DNA of 64,000 bases, taken from contig NZ_OBEB01000001.1 of the NCBI RefSeq assembly GCF_900215315.1, forward strand, positions 248,001 through 312,000. The letters run 5' to 3'. The notes under the pieces were generated by a model, which was not told where the DNA came from, ran no database searches, and worked only from the letters and a program-made list of their open reading frames with translations. Positions 27,532-35,384 of this stretch are shown piece by piece. The stretch is from Arsukibacterium tuosuense (GTDB lineage: Bacteria > Pseudomonadota > Gammaproteobacteria > Enterobacterales > Alteromonadaceae). Positions within the stretch are counted from its first letter, which is position 1. The number at the start of each line of letters is the position of its first letter. The position numbers and the translations under genes were made by a program.

Positions 27532-27611
27532 CGCTAGCCGGAATTTGTTAACGCTACCGGCTATGCTGATCCCCGATTTGCCGGCTGCTATGGCTGACTA
27601 ACACTGCTGGC

Positions 27612-27938
27612 TCAGGCGGCCTGCTCTGCTGCCGGTTTCTTGTCGGCTTTCAGCGGTGTCTTAGCGGTATCGCCTGGCGCAGCTGCTGGCTTTGCTGCCG
27701 CTTTGGCCGGCTTTTTCGCGCCCAGTGCCACCAGTAACGCCTCTTTATGCTGGGCCAGATATAAGGCCAGGCTTTCGGTTTGTGCTTCGTCAGCTAATAA
27801 GCTACTGGCATTTAAAAAACTGGCTAACTCATCAGCGGTATCCAGCATTTTGTCATAGGCATCAGCCTCCGCTTTTGAGGTAAAAGTCATTTTCTCTACT
27901 CCATTGCGTTCTACAATATATTTAATTACCACTGCCAT
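27612..27938 (-). CDS. yebG: SOS-inducible YebG family protein with basic tail
   Basis: The first 75 residues match YebG: MAVVIKYIVERNGVEKMTF, TSKAEADAYDKMLDTADEL. E. coli YebG is a small LexA-controlled DNA-damage protein of unknown mechanism. Here the C-terminus (about 74-108) is a Lys/Ala/Pro-rich tail (GAKKPAKAAAKPAAAPGD and on), resembling histone H1-like tails and absent from the E. coli protein. A clear LexA box lies 25 bases upstream. It is divergent from dgt. Confidence 0.9.
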   Translation of the reverse strand: MAVVIKYIVERNGVEKMTFTSKAEADAYDKMLDTADELASFLNASSLLADEAQTESLALYLAQHKEALLVALGAKKPAKAAAKPAAAPGDTAKTPLKADKKPAAEQAA

Positions 27939-27962
27939 TTTGCTGCCCCTGATTAATTTTAA

Positions 27963-27978
27963 CTGTTATTTTATACAG
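27963..27978 (-). promoter_or_regulatory. LexA (SOS) box upstream of yebG
   Basis: CTG-N10-CAG; on the minus strand TACTGTATAAAATAACAGTT, close to the consensus TACTGTATATATATACAGTA. It is 25 bases before the yebG ATG, where LexA would block the promoter. It is about 95 bases from the divergent dgt start. Confidence 0.88.
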
Positions 27979-28073
27979 TATAATTTAGCCGGTGTCGAGT
28001 GCTCGAATTAAAATCAATTGTCGCGTAGTATAGCGGGTCTTGCTAAGCTGTTTTACCATGATTAAGGAAGGTT

Positions 28074-29324
28074 ATGTTAGCAATTTGGTCAGCGCGACAT
28101 TCAGAAGACAGCCATGACCGGCCCAATGATCAGCGCTCGCCCTGGCAACGCGACCGGGCCCGCATTTTGCATTCCGCCGCTTTTCGCCGCTTACAATCGA
28201 AGACGCAGATTTTAGGCATTGGTCAGAACGATTTTTATCGCACCAGGCTGACCCACTCATTGGAAGCAGCCCAAATTGGCACAGGTTTAGTTAGCCAGCT
28301 GGTGAAAAAATCTGCAGAGAATATTAAGGTGATACTGCCGGATCCAAGCCTGATGGAGGCGCTGTGCCTGGCCCATGATATTGGCCACCCTCCTTTTGGT
28401 CACGGTGGTGAAACAGCGTTGAATTATAAAATGCTGGCTGATGGCGGCTTTGAAGGCAATGGCCAGACTTTACGGATAGTCGCCAAACTGGAGCCCTATA
28501 CCCAGCAGCACGGCATGGATTTAGCCAGACGCACCTTGCTGGGTTTACTGAAATATCCGGTGTTACAACCACCGTTGCCGGCCGTAAGCACCACAGATAA
28601 CCCGCTTAACCTGAACCACTGGAAACCCGCAAAAGCTATTTATCAGGCCGACGCCGATATTCTGGACTGGATACTGCAACCGTTAAGCGCTGCCGACCGC
28701 GACGCCTTTCAGCAGGTGGATACCCTGGCGCAGTCACCTTTTATAAAGTCGCGCTACAAATCGCTGGATGCTTCTATTATGGAGCTGGCAGACGATATTG
28801 CTTACGGCGTGCATGACTTAGAAGATGCCATTGTGCTGGGCAATGTCAGCTATAGTCAGTGGCAGCACTACACCGGGGATGACATGCAGCAACTGGGCGC
28901 CAAATTATTCAGTAGCGAACATCATATCCGAAAAGACGCCATCGGAGCCCTGGTAAACCGGCTTATTACCTCGGTAGAGGTTTATCAGGCACTGCCACAA
29001 GCCGCTGAGCCGTTAATCCGTTATAACGCCCGCTTACCCAGCGCCGAAACTGCGTTGCTGCACAGCCTGAAACAACTGGTGTTTAACTGTGTTATTCGCC
29101 AACCGTTAATTCAGCAGTCACGGTTTCGCTGCCAGAACATGTTATTGCAGCTGTTTGATGCGTTCGCCTCTGATCCAAGCCGCTTATTGCCGCTTAACAC
29201 CCAACAGCGTTGGCACAGTGCCAGTGAGCATGGCCAGGGTATGCGGGTGATTTGTGATTACATTTCCGGCATGACCGACGATTACGCCGAACGGATGCAT
29301 AAAACCCTGTTCGGGCCATTCTGA
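28074..29324 (+). CDS. dgt: Deoxyguanosinetriphosphate triphosphohydrolase (dGTPase, HD family)
   Basis: A 416-residue HD-domain enzyme that hydrolyses dGTP (or other dNTPs) to nucleoside and triphosphate. Metal ligands: His61 in RTRLTHSLEAAQIG, His101-Asp102 in AHDIGHPPFGHGGE with His105 and His110, and a later Asp in MELADDIAYGVHDLEDA. It is of the shorter type-2-like class rather than the roughly 505-residue E. coli Dgt. Such enzymes tune dNTP pools and some limit phage growth. It is divergent from SOS-controlled yebG. Confidence 0.9.
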   Translation: MLAIWSARHSEDSHDRPNDQRSPWQRDRARILHSAAFRRLQSKTQILGIGQNDFYRTRLTHSLEAAQIGTGLVSQLVKKSAENIKVILPDPSLMEALCLAHDIGHPPFGHGGETALNYKMLADGGFEGNGQTLRIVAKLEPYTQQHGMDLARRTLLGLLKYPVLQPPLPAVSTTDNPLNLNHWKPAKAIYQADADILDWILQPLSAADRDAFQQVDTLAQSPFIKSRYKSLDASIMELADDIAYGVHDLEDAIVLGNVSYSQWQHYTGDDMQQLGAKLFSSEHHIRKDAIGALVNRLITSVEVYQALPQAAEPLIRYNARLPSAETALLHSLKQLVFNCVIRQPLIQQSRFRCQNMLLQLFDAFASDPSRLLPLNTQQRWHSASEHGQGMRVICDYISGMTDDYAERMHKTLFGPF

Positions 29325-29371
29325 ACGAAGGCCGCTTAACTGTTTACCTGTAACTGGAGAACCCCGCTGTT

Positions 29372-30409
29372 TTGAATAAACTACGTGTGCTGGCCGGCCC
29401 CGGCGCTATGGCCCATATTAAACAACATGGCCTGCAGGCCGACGATATCAGCGTAATGGTGGGTGCCAGTGGTGGCCCTAAATGGTTCAGCCTGTATGGA
29501 CTGGATCAGTACCTGCTGGCAGACTTTTTTGCCGGCCGCACTAAGCCACTGCATTTACTCGGCAGTTCGGCCGGCGCCTGGCGCTTTGCCTGCTATGCCC
29601 AGGCGGATCCGGTTGCTGCCTCCCAGCGCTTTGCCAAAGCTTACTCGACCATCTGCTACCCTGCAGGCGCTGATATTGACCAAGTCACCCGCATTTCTGC
29701 AGCAATTATTGACGAGGTTTTTCAAAGCGAGCAGCAGGTAACCGAGGTGCTGGACAATCCGGTGATGAAGCTAAACCTGATCGTTGCCAAAGCCAGAGGG
29801 ATCAACCGAAGTCAGCGCAAATTATGGCAGGCAGCCGGGTTAACCCTGGCCGCCGGCGCAAATTTACTGGGCCGGCGCTACCTGCAACACTTTTATCAGC
29901 GGGTACAGTTTTACCCAGAGCATAGCCCGGCGCCCTTTCATCGCTATACCGGCCTGCCGACCCAGCATGTGCCATTAAGCCAGGCAAACTTGCGCCAGGC
30001 GGTAATGGCCAGTGGCTCTATTCCGTTGGTCTTGTCACCGGTAAAAGACATCGCCGGAGCCGGCCCGGGCTTGTATTATGATGGCGGTATTACCGACTAT
30101 CATTTCGACTTGCCGTTCAGTAGCCACGGCCTGGTGTTGTATCCGCATTTTTATCCTCACCTTACCCCGGGCTGGTTCGACAAGGCATTAAAATGGCGCC
30201 GGGCGAAGCCGGCTCATTTACATAATGTGGTACTGCTTTGCCCCAGTGCCAGCTGGGTAGCCAGCTTACCTAATGGTAAAATACCCGACAGAAATGACTT
30301 TAAACTCAGTGACGCGCAGCGGTTAGCTAACTGGCAAATTGTACTGGAACGCTCCCACGAACTGGCCACGGCATTTGCCAGCGGCCAGTATCAATTGGAA
30401 GCCTTATGA
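29372..30409 (+). CDS. Patatin-like phospholipase family protein
   Basis: A 345-residue predicted serine acyl hydrolase. The oxyanion loop GASGGPKW (31-38), the nucleophile elbow GSSAG with Ser66, and the dyad Asp in YYDGGITDYHFD (about 227-238) are all present. No signal peptide is seen, so it is probably cytosolic or membrane-associated. The start is uncertain: TTG 29372 has GGAG 12 bases upstream, while ATG 29408 lies inside the conserved N-terminus. It follows dgt by 47 bases and may share its transcript. The lipid substrate cannot be told. Confidence 0.82.
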   Translation: MNKLRVLAGPGAMAHIKQHGLQADDISVMVGASGGPKWFSLYGLDQYLLADFFAGRTKPLHLLGSSAGAWRFACYAQADPVAASQRFAKAYSTICYPAGADIDQVTRISAAIIDEVFQSEQQVTEVLDNPVMKLNLIVAKARGINRSQRKLWQAAGLTLAAGANLLGRRYLQHFYQRVQFYPEHSPAPFHRYTGLPTQHVPLSQANLRQAVMASGSIPLVLSPVKDIAGAGPGLYYDGGITDYHFDLPFSSHGLVLYPHFYPHLTPGWFDKALKWRRAKPAHLHNVVLLCPSASWVASLPNGKIPDRNDFKLSDAQRLANWQIVLERSHELATAFASGQYQLEAL

Positions 30410-30434
30410 AGGCAGGGCTAAATAATGGCTGAGA

Positions 30435-31808
30435 TTAATTGTTATCAGCTGTTTCTTTATCTGCCACAGCTGTTGTCGCAGTTAATGGCTTAATACTGAA
30501 TTGTGTAGGCACAATATCCAGCTTTACGCCAAAAGCACTGCCGCTATCCAGTAAACCATCCAGGTATTGCCAGTAGCCGGTGGTGTAGTCATCCTGACTA
30601 AAGCGCAGGGTAAAGCCAAGCCCTTGCCCCTGATGCAGATAACTGACGACTTCCTTAGTGCCTTTATTATCAACCAGATCAAAGGTCAGCATGTCTTTTA
30701 ATCTGCTATTGCGGCTGAACACGCCTGAAACCACCGGTTTTGCCAGATTAAGATACTCATGGCCAACAGTGGCAGATTTCAGCGGGTTCGCCACAAACTG
30801 CTCGGTATCAAAATGATAATGATCCCCCCCTTGCATCACACTAACCCGGACATTCTCAATATGATAACCATGCGGGTTATCGAGTCGTCTGGCGTTACTC
30901 ACATCTATAGCAGTAACGGCACCGGCCCCGATAACCTGGGCGCTGTTGTTGTATGCGGTATAAACCAGGGCGGTATTCTCGTCAATACCAAAGCCCATTG
31001 GGAAGGTGGCTTTGTTTAACTCAGCCGCCACAATTAAGCGGCCAAAACGGGCTTTGCGGTCAAAATGCTGATCAATAATAGCGTGCGGGAAAAAACCCAG
31101 GCCCTGAGCCAGCATTAATGGCCCGTTTTCCTGATCCTGCATACCGTTATAGCTTTCTGTCGTGCCCTCAGTGAGTGCGCCCCAGGAGTCGCCGGCGGCA
31201 ATCATCACGTCACTCATCATTGCAGCGCCCGCACTGGTTCCCCCGACCACACCGCCTCGCTGATACAGTGCCCAGATAGCCTCCAGTAGCACTGACTTCT
31301 GGCCATCGGGAGCCAGTGTTGCTGTTATATTCAGCTGATCACCGCCTAAAAACCAGACGGCGGTAAACTGGCTAAGCTGCTCAGCTAATTTACTATCGGT
31401 GGCACCGCGGCGCCACTGGCTCTCATCAACGTCTTTAGTACTTTTATCATCAGCAACGGCTACCGGGAACAATGTCATCTGGTCTTCATCCAGACCATAG
31501 CGCTGCATATCTTCCTGAAATTGCTTAAAGTATTTTACCGGCTGGCCACTGGCGGCCGGAATAACCGCGATCCGGGCTTGCAGTTCACCACCGGCCAACT
31601 CAATAAAGTGCTGGTATACTTCGGCGTTAGAGCCCGCCAGCGCGCCCCCAACCAATACCAGGGCGCCTTTATCTACTGCTGGTTTTGGCTCAGATATTTC
31701 GGCTTCAGTGCAGCCGAATAACAAGCTTAAACTTATAACTGAAACCGGAATTGAAATAAATTTGTGCCTGATTTTGTGCTTAAATGTGTGCTTTACTGAG
31801 TGCTTCAC
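30435..31808 (-). CDS. Cyanophycinase-like peptidase (S51), predicted lipoprotein
   Basis: A 457-residue S51 serine peptidase. GALVLVGGALAG (about 48-59), FLGGDQLNITATL and GGTSAGAAMMSDVMI (nucleophile Ser around 193), plus GIDENTALVY, are the cyanophycinase pattern. The GTG start at 31808 has GGAG 8 bases upstream. The N-terminus is a His/Lys-rich stretch (KHSVKHTFKHKIRHKF), a hydrophobic core and LLFGC, a plausible lipobox with Cys around 33. It may degrade the Arg-Asp polymer cyanophycin or related peptides outside the cytosol. It is convergent with the patatin gene. Confidence 0.85.
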   Translation of the reverse strand: MKHSVKHTFKHKIRHKFISIPVSVISLSLLFGCTEAEISEPKPAVDKGALVLVGGALAGSNAEVYQHFIELAGGELQARIAVIPAASGQPVKYFKQFQEDMQRYGLDEDQMTLFPVAVADDKSTKDVDESQWRRGATDSKLAEQLSQFTAVWFLGGDQLNITATLAPDGQKSVLLEAIWALYQRGGVVGGTSAGAAMMSDVMIAAGDSWGALTEGTTESYNGMQDQENGPLMLAQGLGFFPHAIIDQHFDRKARFGRLIVAAELNKATFPMGFGIDENTALVYTAYNNSAQVIGAGAVTAIDVSNARRLDNPHGYHIENVRVSVMQGGDHYHFDTEQFVANPLKSATVGHEYLNLAKPVVSGVFSRNSRLKDMLTFDLVDNKGTKEVVSYLHQGQGLGFTLRFSQDDYTTGYWQYLDGLLDSGSAFGVKLDIVPTQFSIKPLTATTAVADKETADNN

Positions 31809-31999
31809 AAGATTTGCTCCATCTTTATGCTTTTAGTATTTTTGCTTTTAAGTATCTTAGCGGGCAATTATTTTTATTGTGGCCCACCGAACAGAGTACC
31901 AGATTTAAACTGGTAAGGTCACTCACTTAGCAGTAAGCTGGAGCTATACTACATTTTTTAACTCAGCAATAAGATCAACGCTGTACCGGAGGCTTTTCA

Positions 32000-32398
32000 A
32001 TGCTTAGTTCGCTGTTACTCACCCTGTTTATCGCCATGCTACTGCCCTTTTTAGCCAAAGCACCACTGGCCTTTGCCATGCAAAAAGCCGGCGGATATGA
32101 CAACAATAATCCCAGAGAGCAACAAGCCGCCTTAAAAGGCTTTGGTCAGCGTGCTAACGCTGCTCACTACAACAGTTTCGAGGCCCTTATTATTTATGGC
32201 TGTGCAGTATTAACTGCCATCGCTGCAGGCGCAGGCACCGTAGATAACACCACGGTAATATTGGGTTGGGTATTTATCGCCAGCCGCATCCTGTATTTAC
32301 TATGCTACTGGCTCGATTATGCTACCCCACGCTCCACCATCTGGCTGGTAGGCATGATAGCGGCATTTAGTATTGCAGGAAGGGCGATATTGGGGTGA
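32000..32398 (+). CDS. MAPEG family membrane protein
   Basis: A 132-residue protein with four hydrophobic spans, the size and shape of the MAPEG (eicosanoid and glutathione metabolism-like) family. FGQRANAAHYNSFEALIIYG (about 51-70) matches the conserved RAxxAHxNxxE core, and LDYATPRSTIW fits the last loop. Bacterial members may act as glutathione transferases or peroxidases in the inner membrane, but substrates are unknown. CGGAGG lies 11 bases before the ATG. Confidence 0.82.
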   Translation: MLSSLLLTLFIAMLLPFLAKAPLAFAMQKAGGYDNNNPREQQAALKGFGQRANAAHYNSFEALIIYGCAVLTAIAAGAGTVDNTTVILGWVFIASRILYLLCYWLDYATPRSTIWLVGMIAAFSIAGRAILG

Positions 32399-32452
32399 GG
32401 AGCGACGAGCGCCTCACTAAAATAATAACTCGGCGAATTATGTGTTAAAAAG

Positions 32453-32649
32453 TTATCTCATGATCTCTGGCGTCAACTTCATAGGGCGAATCCAGATAAC
32501 CAAACTGGATAATTTCGCCGATATAACGGCTTAGAAAGGCTTCGGCCGAACCGGCCTGTTCGTATTGGTGAACATGACGCAGCTCGTGCGACAGCAAACG
32601 TGTGGTTAAGTGGCCCTACTTAAGATAAATGCCATAGCCCAGCGTTAAG
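32453..32649 (-). pseudogene. Remnant of a HELRH-motif (zinc-protease-like) protein
   Basis: On the minus strand a frame reads LTLGYGIYLK, an in-frame TAG, then GHLTTRLLSHELRHVHQYEQ and AGSAEAFLSRYIGEIIQFGY, ending DARDHEITF and a stop near 32453. HELRHVHQ is an HExxH-like zinc-binding motif with conserved surroundings. The upstream half is missing: the frame is cut exactly where the 22-bp tandem repeats begin (32649). With a nonsense codon and a lost 5' end, this is a decayed gene truncated by insertion or rearrangement. Confidence 0.7.
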
Positions 32650-32714
32650 CGACAATTGAAATGGACAGGCACGACAATTGAAATGGACAGGCACGACAAT
32701 TGAAATGGACAGGC
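32649..32714. repeat. Three tandem 22-bp repeats
   Basis: Copies at 32649-32670, 32671-32692 and 32693-32714. Each has core GACAATTGAAATGGACAGGC; copies 2 and 3 are identical, copy 1 differs only in its first base. They lie 105 bases upstream of a REP-associated transposase gene and mark the break of the HELRH remnant. There are no unique spacers, so this is not a CRISPR array. Confidence 0.9.
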
Positions 32715-32819
32715 ATAGCCAAACAAAACTTTTTTGCACTCAACCACCAGAACCTTGACAGCTTAATATTCGGTTACTAACCTAAATACTGTATATTTAA
32801 ACAGCAATCCGGATATGTT
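32715..32819. other. Leader between repeats and transposase
   Basis: 105 bases with no gene. The stretch is AT-rich and must hold the transposase promoter; no clear promoter pair or terminator was seen. Confidence 0.4.
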
Positions 32820-33785
32820 ATGCCCAGGCCTCGTAAAGCCCTCATCGCCGTTGAAGATACACCCTACTATCATGTGGTATCTCGTTGCGTGCGTAGATCT
32901 TTTTTGTGTGGTATTGACAATGAGACGGGTGAAAATTACGAACACCGCCGAGCCTGGATTGAGCAGCGCATCCGCCTGCTGGCCTCACTATTTGCTATCG
33001 ACATCTGCGCCTATGCGGTTATGTCAAACCACTTGCACATCGTGGTAAAAATTCAGCCAGATCAAGCAAGTAACTGGGATTTGCAAGATGTGCTGTCCCG
33101 CTGGACCAGCCTTCACAAGAGTACTCTGCTGGTGAAGCGCTATTTGGCCAACGGTACACTTAGCGCCGCCGAGCTTGATACAGTGCACCATACTGCAGAC
33201 GTTTACCGCCAGCGGTTGACCAGCCTGAGTTGGTTTATGAAATGCCTCAACGAACCCATTGCCCGCCAGGCCAACAAGGAAGACGGCTGCACCGGACATT
33301 TCTGGGAGGCCAGATTTAAATCTCAGGCACTGCTGACTGAAGAGGCTCTGTTATCCTGCATGGCCTATGTCGACTTGAACCCGGTGCGCACTGAGATGGC
33401 TGAGACACCGGAAAGCTCTGACTACACCAGCATCAAAGAGCGGCTGACGCCCTCATTCGATTTGTTACAAGCTATTGCTGAACAAACCCGGCAAGGTAAT
33501 CTGCACCATTTCAGGCATCCTCTCAAACCTCTGCTGCCTTTCGAGGGAGCGCTGGTTGACCAACCACAACAAGGCATATTGTTTAACCTATCTGACTATC
33601 TGCTGCTGTTGGACTATACAGGTCGCGCTATCAGCACCGACAAAAGCGGCTTAATTGCAGGACTACTACCCCCCATTCTGCAGCGGCTTAATCTCAGCCA
33701 GCAGGAATGGCTGACTCGGGCTACCCAATTCGAGACTCGCTACACAATCTTCTTTAGCCGACGAGCCCACCGCGCCGCTGCCTGA
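32820..33785 (+). mobile_element. REP-associated tyrosine transposase (Y1_Tnp, IS200-like domain)
   Basis: A 321-residue single-domain HUH transposase. The N-terminus MPRPRKALIAVEDTPYYHVVSR is typical, the metal-binding HUH motif is SNHLHIVV (His71, His73), and AYVDLNPVRTEMA is the helix usually carrying the catalytic Tyr region. The C-terminal extension (about 215-321) is of the type found in RAYT proteins of Alteromonadales and Vibrionales. No terminal inverted repeats are visible, as expected. The adjacent 22-bp repeats may be its cognate sequence. A run of nine C residues follows at 33796-33804. Confidence 0.88.
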
Positions 33786-33878
33786 CCATCTCGTTCCCCC
33801 CCCCACTAAAAATACTTAGCGCCGCAACCTTGCGTTCGGGAAACGTCATACCTGAAAACAAACTGTATAGGTCACATC

Positions 33879-34106
33879 TCACTCGAGCTTTACTCGTTTA
33901 ACACTGTCTTTCAGTATTACTTGTCGCATTAGCACTGCATATTCAAACCAGCATAAATCTGTCAGGCGACTGGCAAAATTTTTTAAGTTGTTTGCCTGTC
34001 CTAAATCTACAATAGCTTGTTCTTCAGCGGTTAGCGCCCTGCCAAGTCGGCAGATAAGTTGCTGGTTTTGCTCTGTCCATTTGGCCGCACTTAGGGCAAT
34101 TTGCAT
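33879..34106 (-). CDS. Small hypothetical protein in the Rhs-linked island
   Basis: A 75-residue protein of unknown function starting at ATG 34106 (MQIALSAAKWTEQNQQL), with AGG 8 bases upstream. It is helical and charged and carries VDLGQANNL. The DNA for that segment (33985-34011) recurs with one mismatch at 34710-34736 in the broken ORF nearby, so the gene may be a mosaic of duplicated pieces. It is the leftmost gene of the AT-rich block downstream of rhs. It could be an orphan immunity gene or a fragment; nothing proves expression. Confidence 0.4.
   Translation of the reverse strand: MQIALSAAKWTEQNQQLICRLGRALTAEEQAIVDLGQANNLKNFASRLTDLCWFEYAVLMRQVILKDSVKRVKLE
33985..34011. repeat. 27-bp repeat, copy A (partner 34710-34736)
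   Basis: 26 of 27 bases match copy B; the shared core is TTGCCTGTCCTAAATCTACA. A shorter related word (AAGTTGTGCCTGTCC) lies at 34763-34777. All three encode [LI]GQA-x-x-L on the minus strand. Confidence 0.75.
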
Positions 34107-34165
34107 GACATTACCTTTTAACAAAAACTCTCAAGGATTTAAAATATATGAAGATGACACGGCTA

Positions 34166-34561
34166 TTATTGATTACCATTTATTTCCTCAAGTAGTTCTG
34201 AGGCTTCTGTCACACCGTTCGCCATGGCTGTTAAAGCCCAATGTCTTGCTAATTCAATGTTGTCGTTTTGCAGATAGTAGTACGCTAAATTATATTGGCT
34301 CACTTTATCACCCAACTCAGCTGCTTTTTGTAACCAATTAATAGCATTCTCAGTATCCAATTTCGAAAACCTAAAATGCTTATAAAGCCTAACTGCAGCA
34401 TCTAAATCGCCATTATTCGCCGCATCAGCAAGTTTTGGAAGTTCATCTGAACTAACGAAGAACGTACTACCAGTTGAAATAGGCACCGCTTTATCCTCAT
34501 TTTTAATATGATTAAATTCAGTCATCGACGAGAATAATGTAACAATTAAAAGTAATTTCAT
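34166..34561 (-). CDS. Sel1/TPR-like repeat protein, possible orphan immunity protein
   Basis: A 131-residue protein with a weak N-terminal signal (MKLLLIVTLFSSM) and then Sel1-like helical repeats: LADAANNGDLDAAVRLYKHF, AINWLQKAAELGDKVSQYNL and a third, ARHWALTAMANGVTEASELL. Sel1 modules bind proteins and are frequent among immunity proteins linked to polymorphic toxins. It lies four genes downstream of rhs in an AT-rich block, so an immunity role against a lost toxin tip is plausible but only inferred. The upstream broken ORF ends 9 bases away. Confidence 0.6.
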   Translation of the reverse strand: MKLLLIVTLFSSMTEFNHIKNEDKAVPISTGSTFFVSSDELPKLADAANNGDLDAAVRLYKHFRFSKLDTENAINWLQKAAELGDKVSQYNLAYYYLQNDNIELARHWALTAMANGVTEASELLEEINGNQ

Positions 34562-34570
34562 TTAATAGTT

Positions 34571-34945
34571 CTATTCTTTACTCTTCGGTGTAAAAGTATT
34601 TATCTTTCCTGGCTTTGACTTATCAATATCGCCGGTGTCAGTCATACCCATTGGCGCTAATTTTCCGTCAGAGTAATACCATAGATACTCATCTGGAGCT
34701 CGCACTGGTAAGTTGATTGCCTGTCCTAAATCTACATCATTTGGTTATCCTAAATTTAGTTTAAGTTGTGCCTGTCCAATACTTGGTTGCAATACTTGGT
34801 TATTACTCAATGCTTGCCATGCTTTCAAATACACTCCTGAAATATCAGTTTGCAGTCGGTGTTTTTCGAGCGCCTCAAGGTCAGTAATATAATCAAAAGT
34901 TATAAGTTCGCTTCGAGGTGAGAACGAGGAAACTAAGGGTGGCAA
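34571..34945 (-). pseudogene. Broken ORF in the rhs-downstream island (in-frame stop)
   Basis: Two pieces share one minus-strand frame: residues from PPLVSSFSPRSELITFDY to QAQLKLNLG (34748-34945), a TAA at 34745-34747, then PNDVDLGQAINLPVRAPDEY through WYYSDGKLAPMGMTDTG to TPKSKE and a stop at 34571. The 5' piece begins after another stop with no ATG (only TTG 34943-34945), so it is also truncated. A 13-bp tandem duplication (CAATACTTGGTTG) lies at 34778-34802 inside it. I do not recognise the family. Confidence 0.6.
34710..34736. repeat. 27-bp repeat, copy B (partner 33985-34011)
   Basis: Differs from copy A at one base, about 725 bases away. It encodes VDLGQAINL in the broken ORF, against VDLGQANNL in copy A. 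Confidence 0.75.
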
Positions 34946-35036
34946 TTAATATTTCACAATGTTGTTGGCAATTAGATAACAACATCAAGCATGTTCTACC
35001 ACTGTTGTCGTGATGTACGGGAAACATAAAAATACT

Positions 35037-35384
35037 CTACCTTGCGAAGTTTTTTGTGACAATATCGCCTGTAGACTTATCAATAATGTAGGAAACTTGT
35101 CGACCAAACTTAGTCTGACCGCCGAGAGTATGCCCCTCGTCAGGATGAAACTTAGGAACAAAGGTGACTGTCAGGTTTTCCGAGGCATTTATAATTACCG
35201 TAAAGTTTGCTATTTCATAACCAAACTTTTCAAAATCCTCATACGCCGAATTAATGCCAAGTATGACAAAACCATCAAATCGTGCGTTTGTTGTTAAGTC
35301 CATAAATTCTCCATCACCCGCTGCTAAAACGACTTTAGCGTTATAACTAACTACAATTAGTAAAGCTAATAGTATTTTAATCAT
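35037..35384 (-). CDS. Putative immunity protein of the Rhs toxin
   Basis: A 115-117-residue protein starting at one of three consecutive ATGs (35390, 35387, 35384); all overlap the rhs stop (35377), so translation is probably coupled. A Sec signal peptide (MIKILLALLIVVSYNAKVVLA) is followed by a mature domain of about 95 residues rich in beta strands (FDGFVILGINSAYEDFEKFG, ENLTVTFVPKFHPDEGHTLG). Position just after a polymorphic toxin tip, size and low GC fit a cognate immunity protein; the signal peptide suggests it neutralises the toxin in the periplasm. No family is recognised. Confidence 0.6.
   Translation of the reverse strand: MIKILLALLIVVSYNAKVVLAAGDGEFMDLTTNARFDGFVILGINSAYEDFEKFGYEIANFTVIINASENLTVTFVPKFHPDEGHTLGGQTKFGRQVSYIIDKSTGDIVTKNFAR

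Noticed and set aside
27535..27563. Terminator after the AGCS symporter
   Set aside because: TAGCCGG/CCGGCTA is only 7 bp with a 15-base loop and no T tract; too weak to list as a terminator.
32649..32714. CRISPR array
   Set aside because: The 22-bp units are directly contiguous with no spacers, only three copies, and no cas genes are nearby.
33796..33804. Run of nine C residues as a phase-variable tract
   Set aside because: It lies after the transposase stop and in no visible promoter or reading frame, so there is nothing for it to switch.
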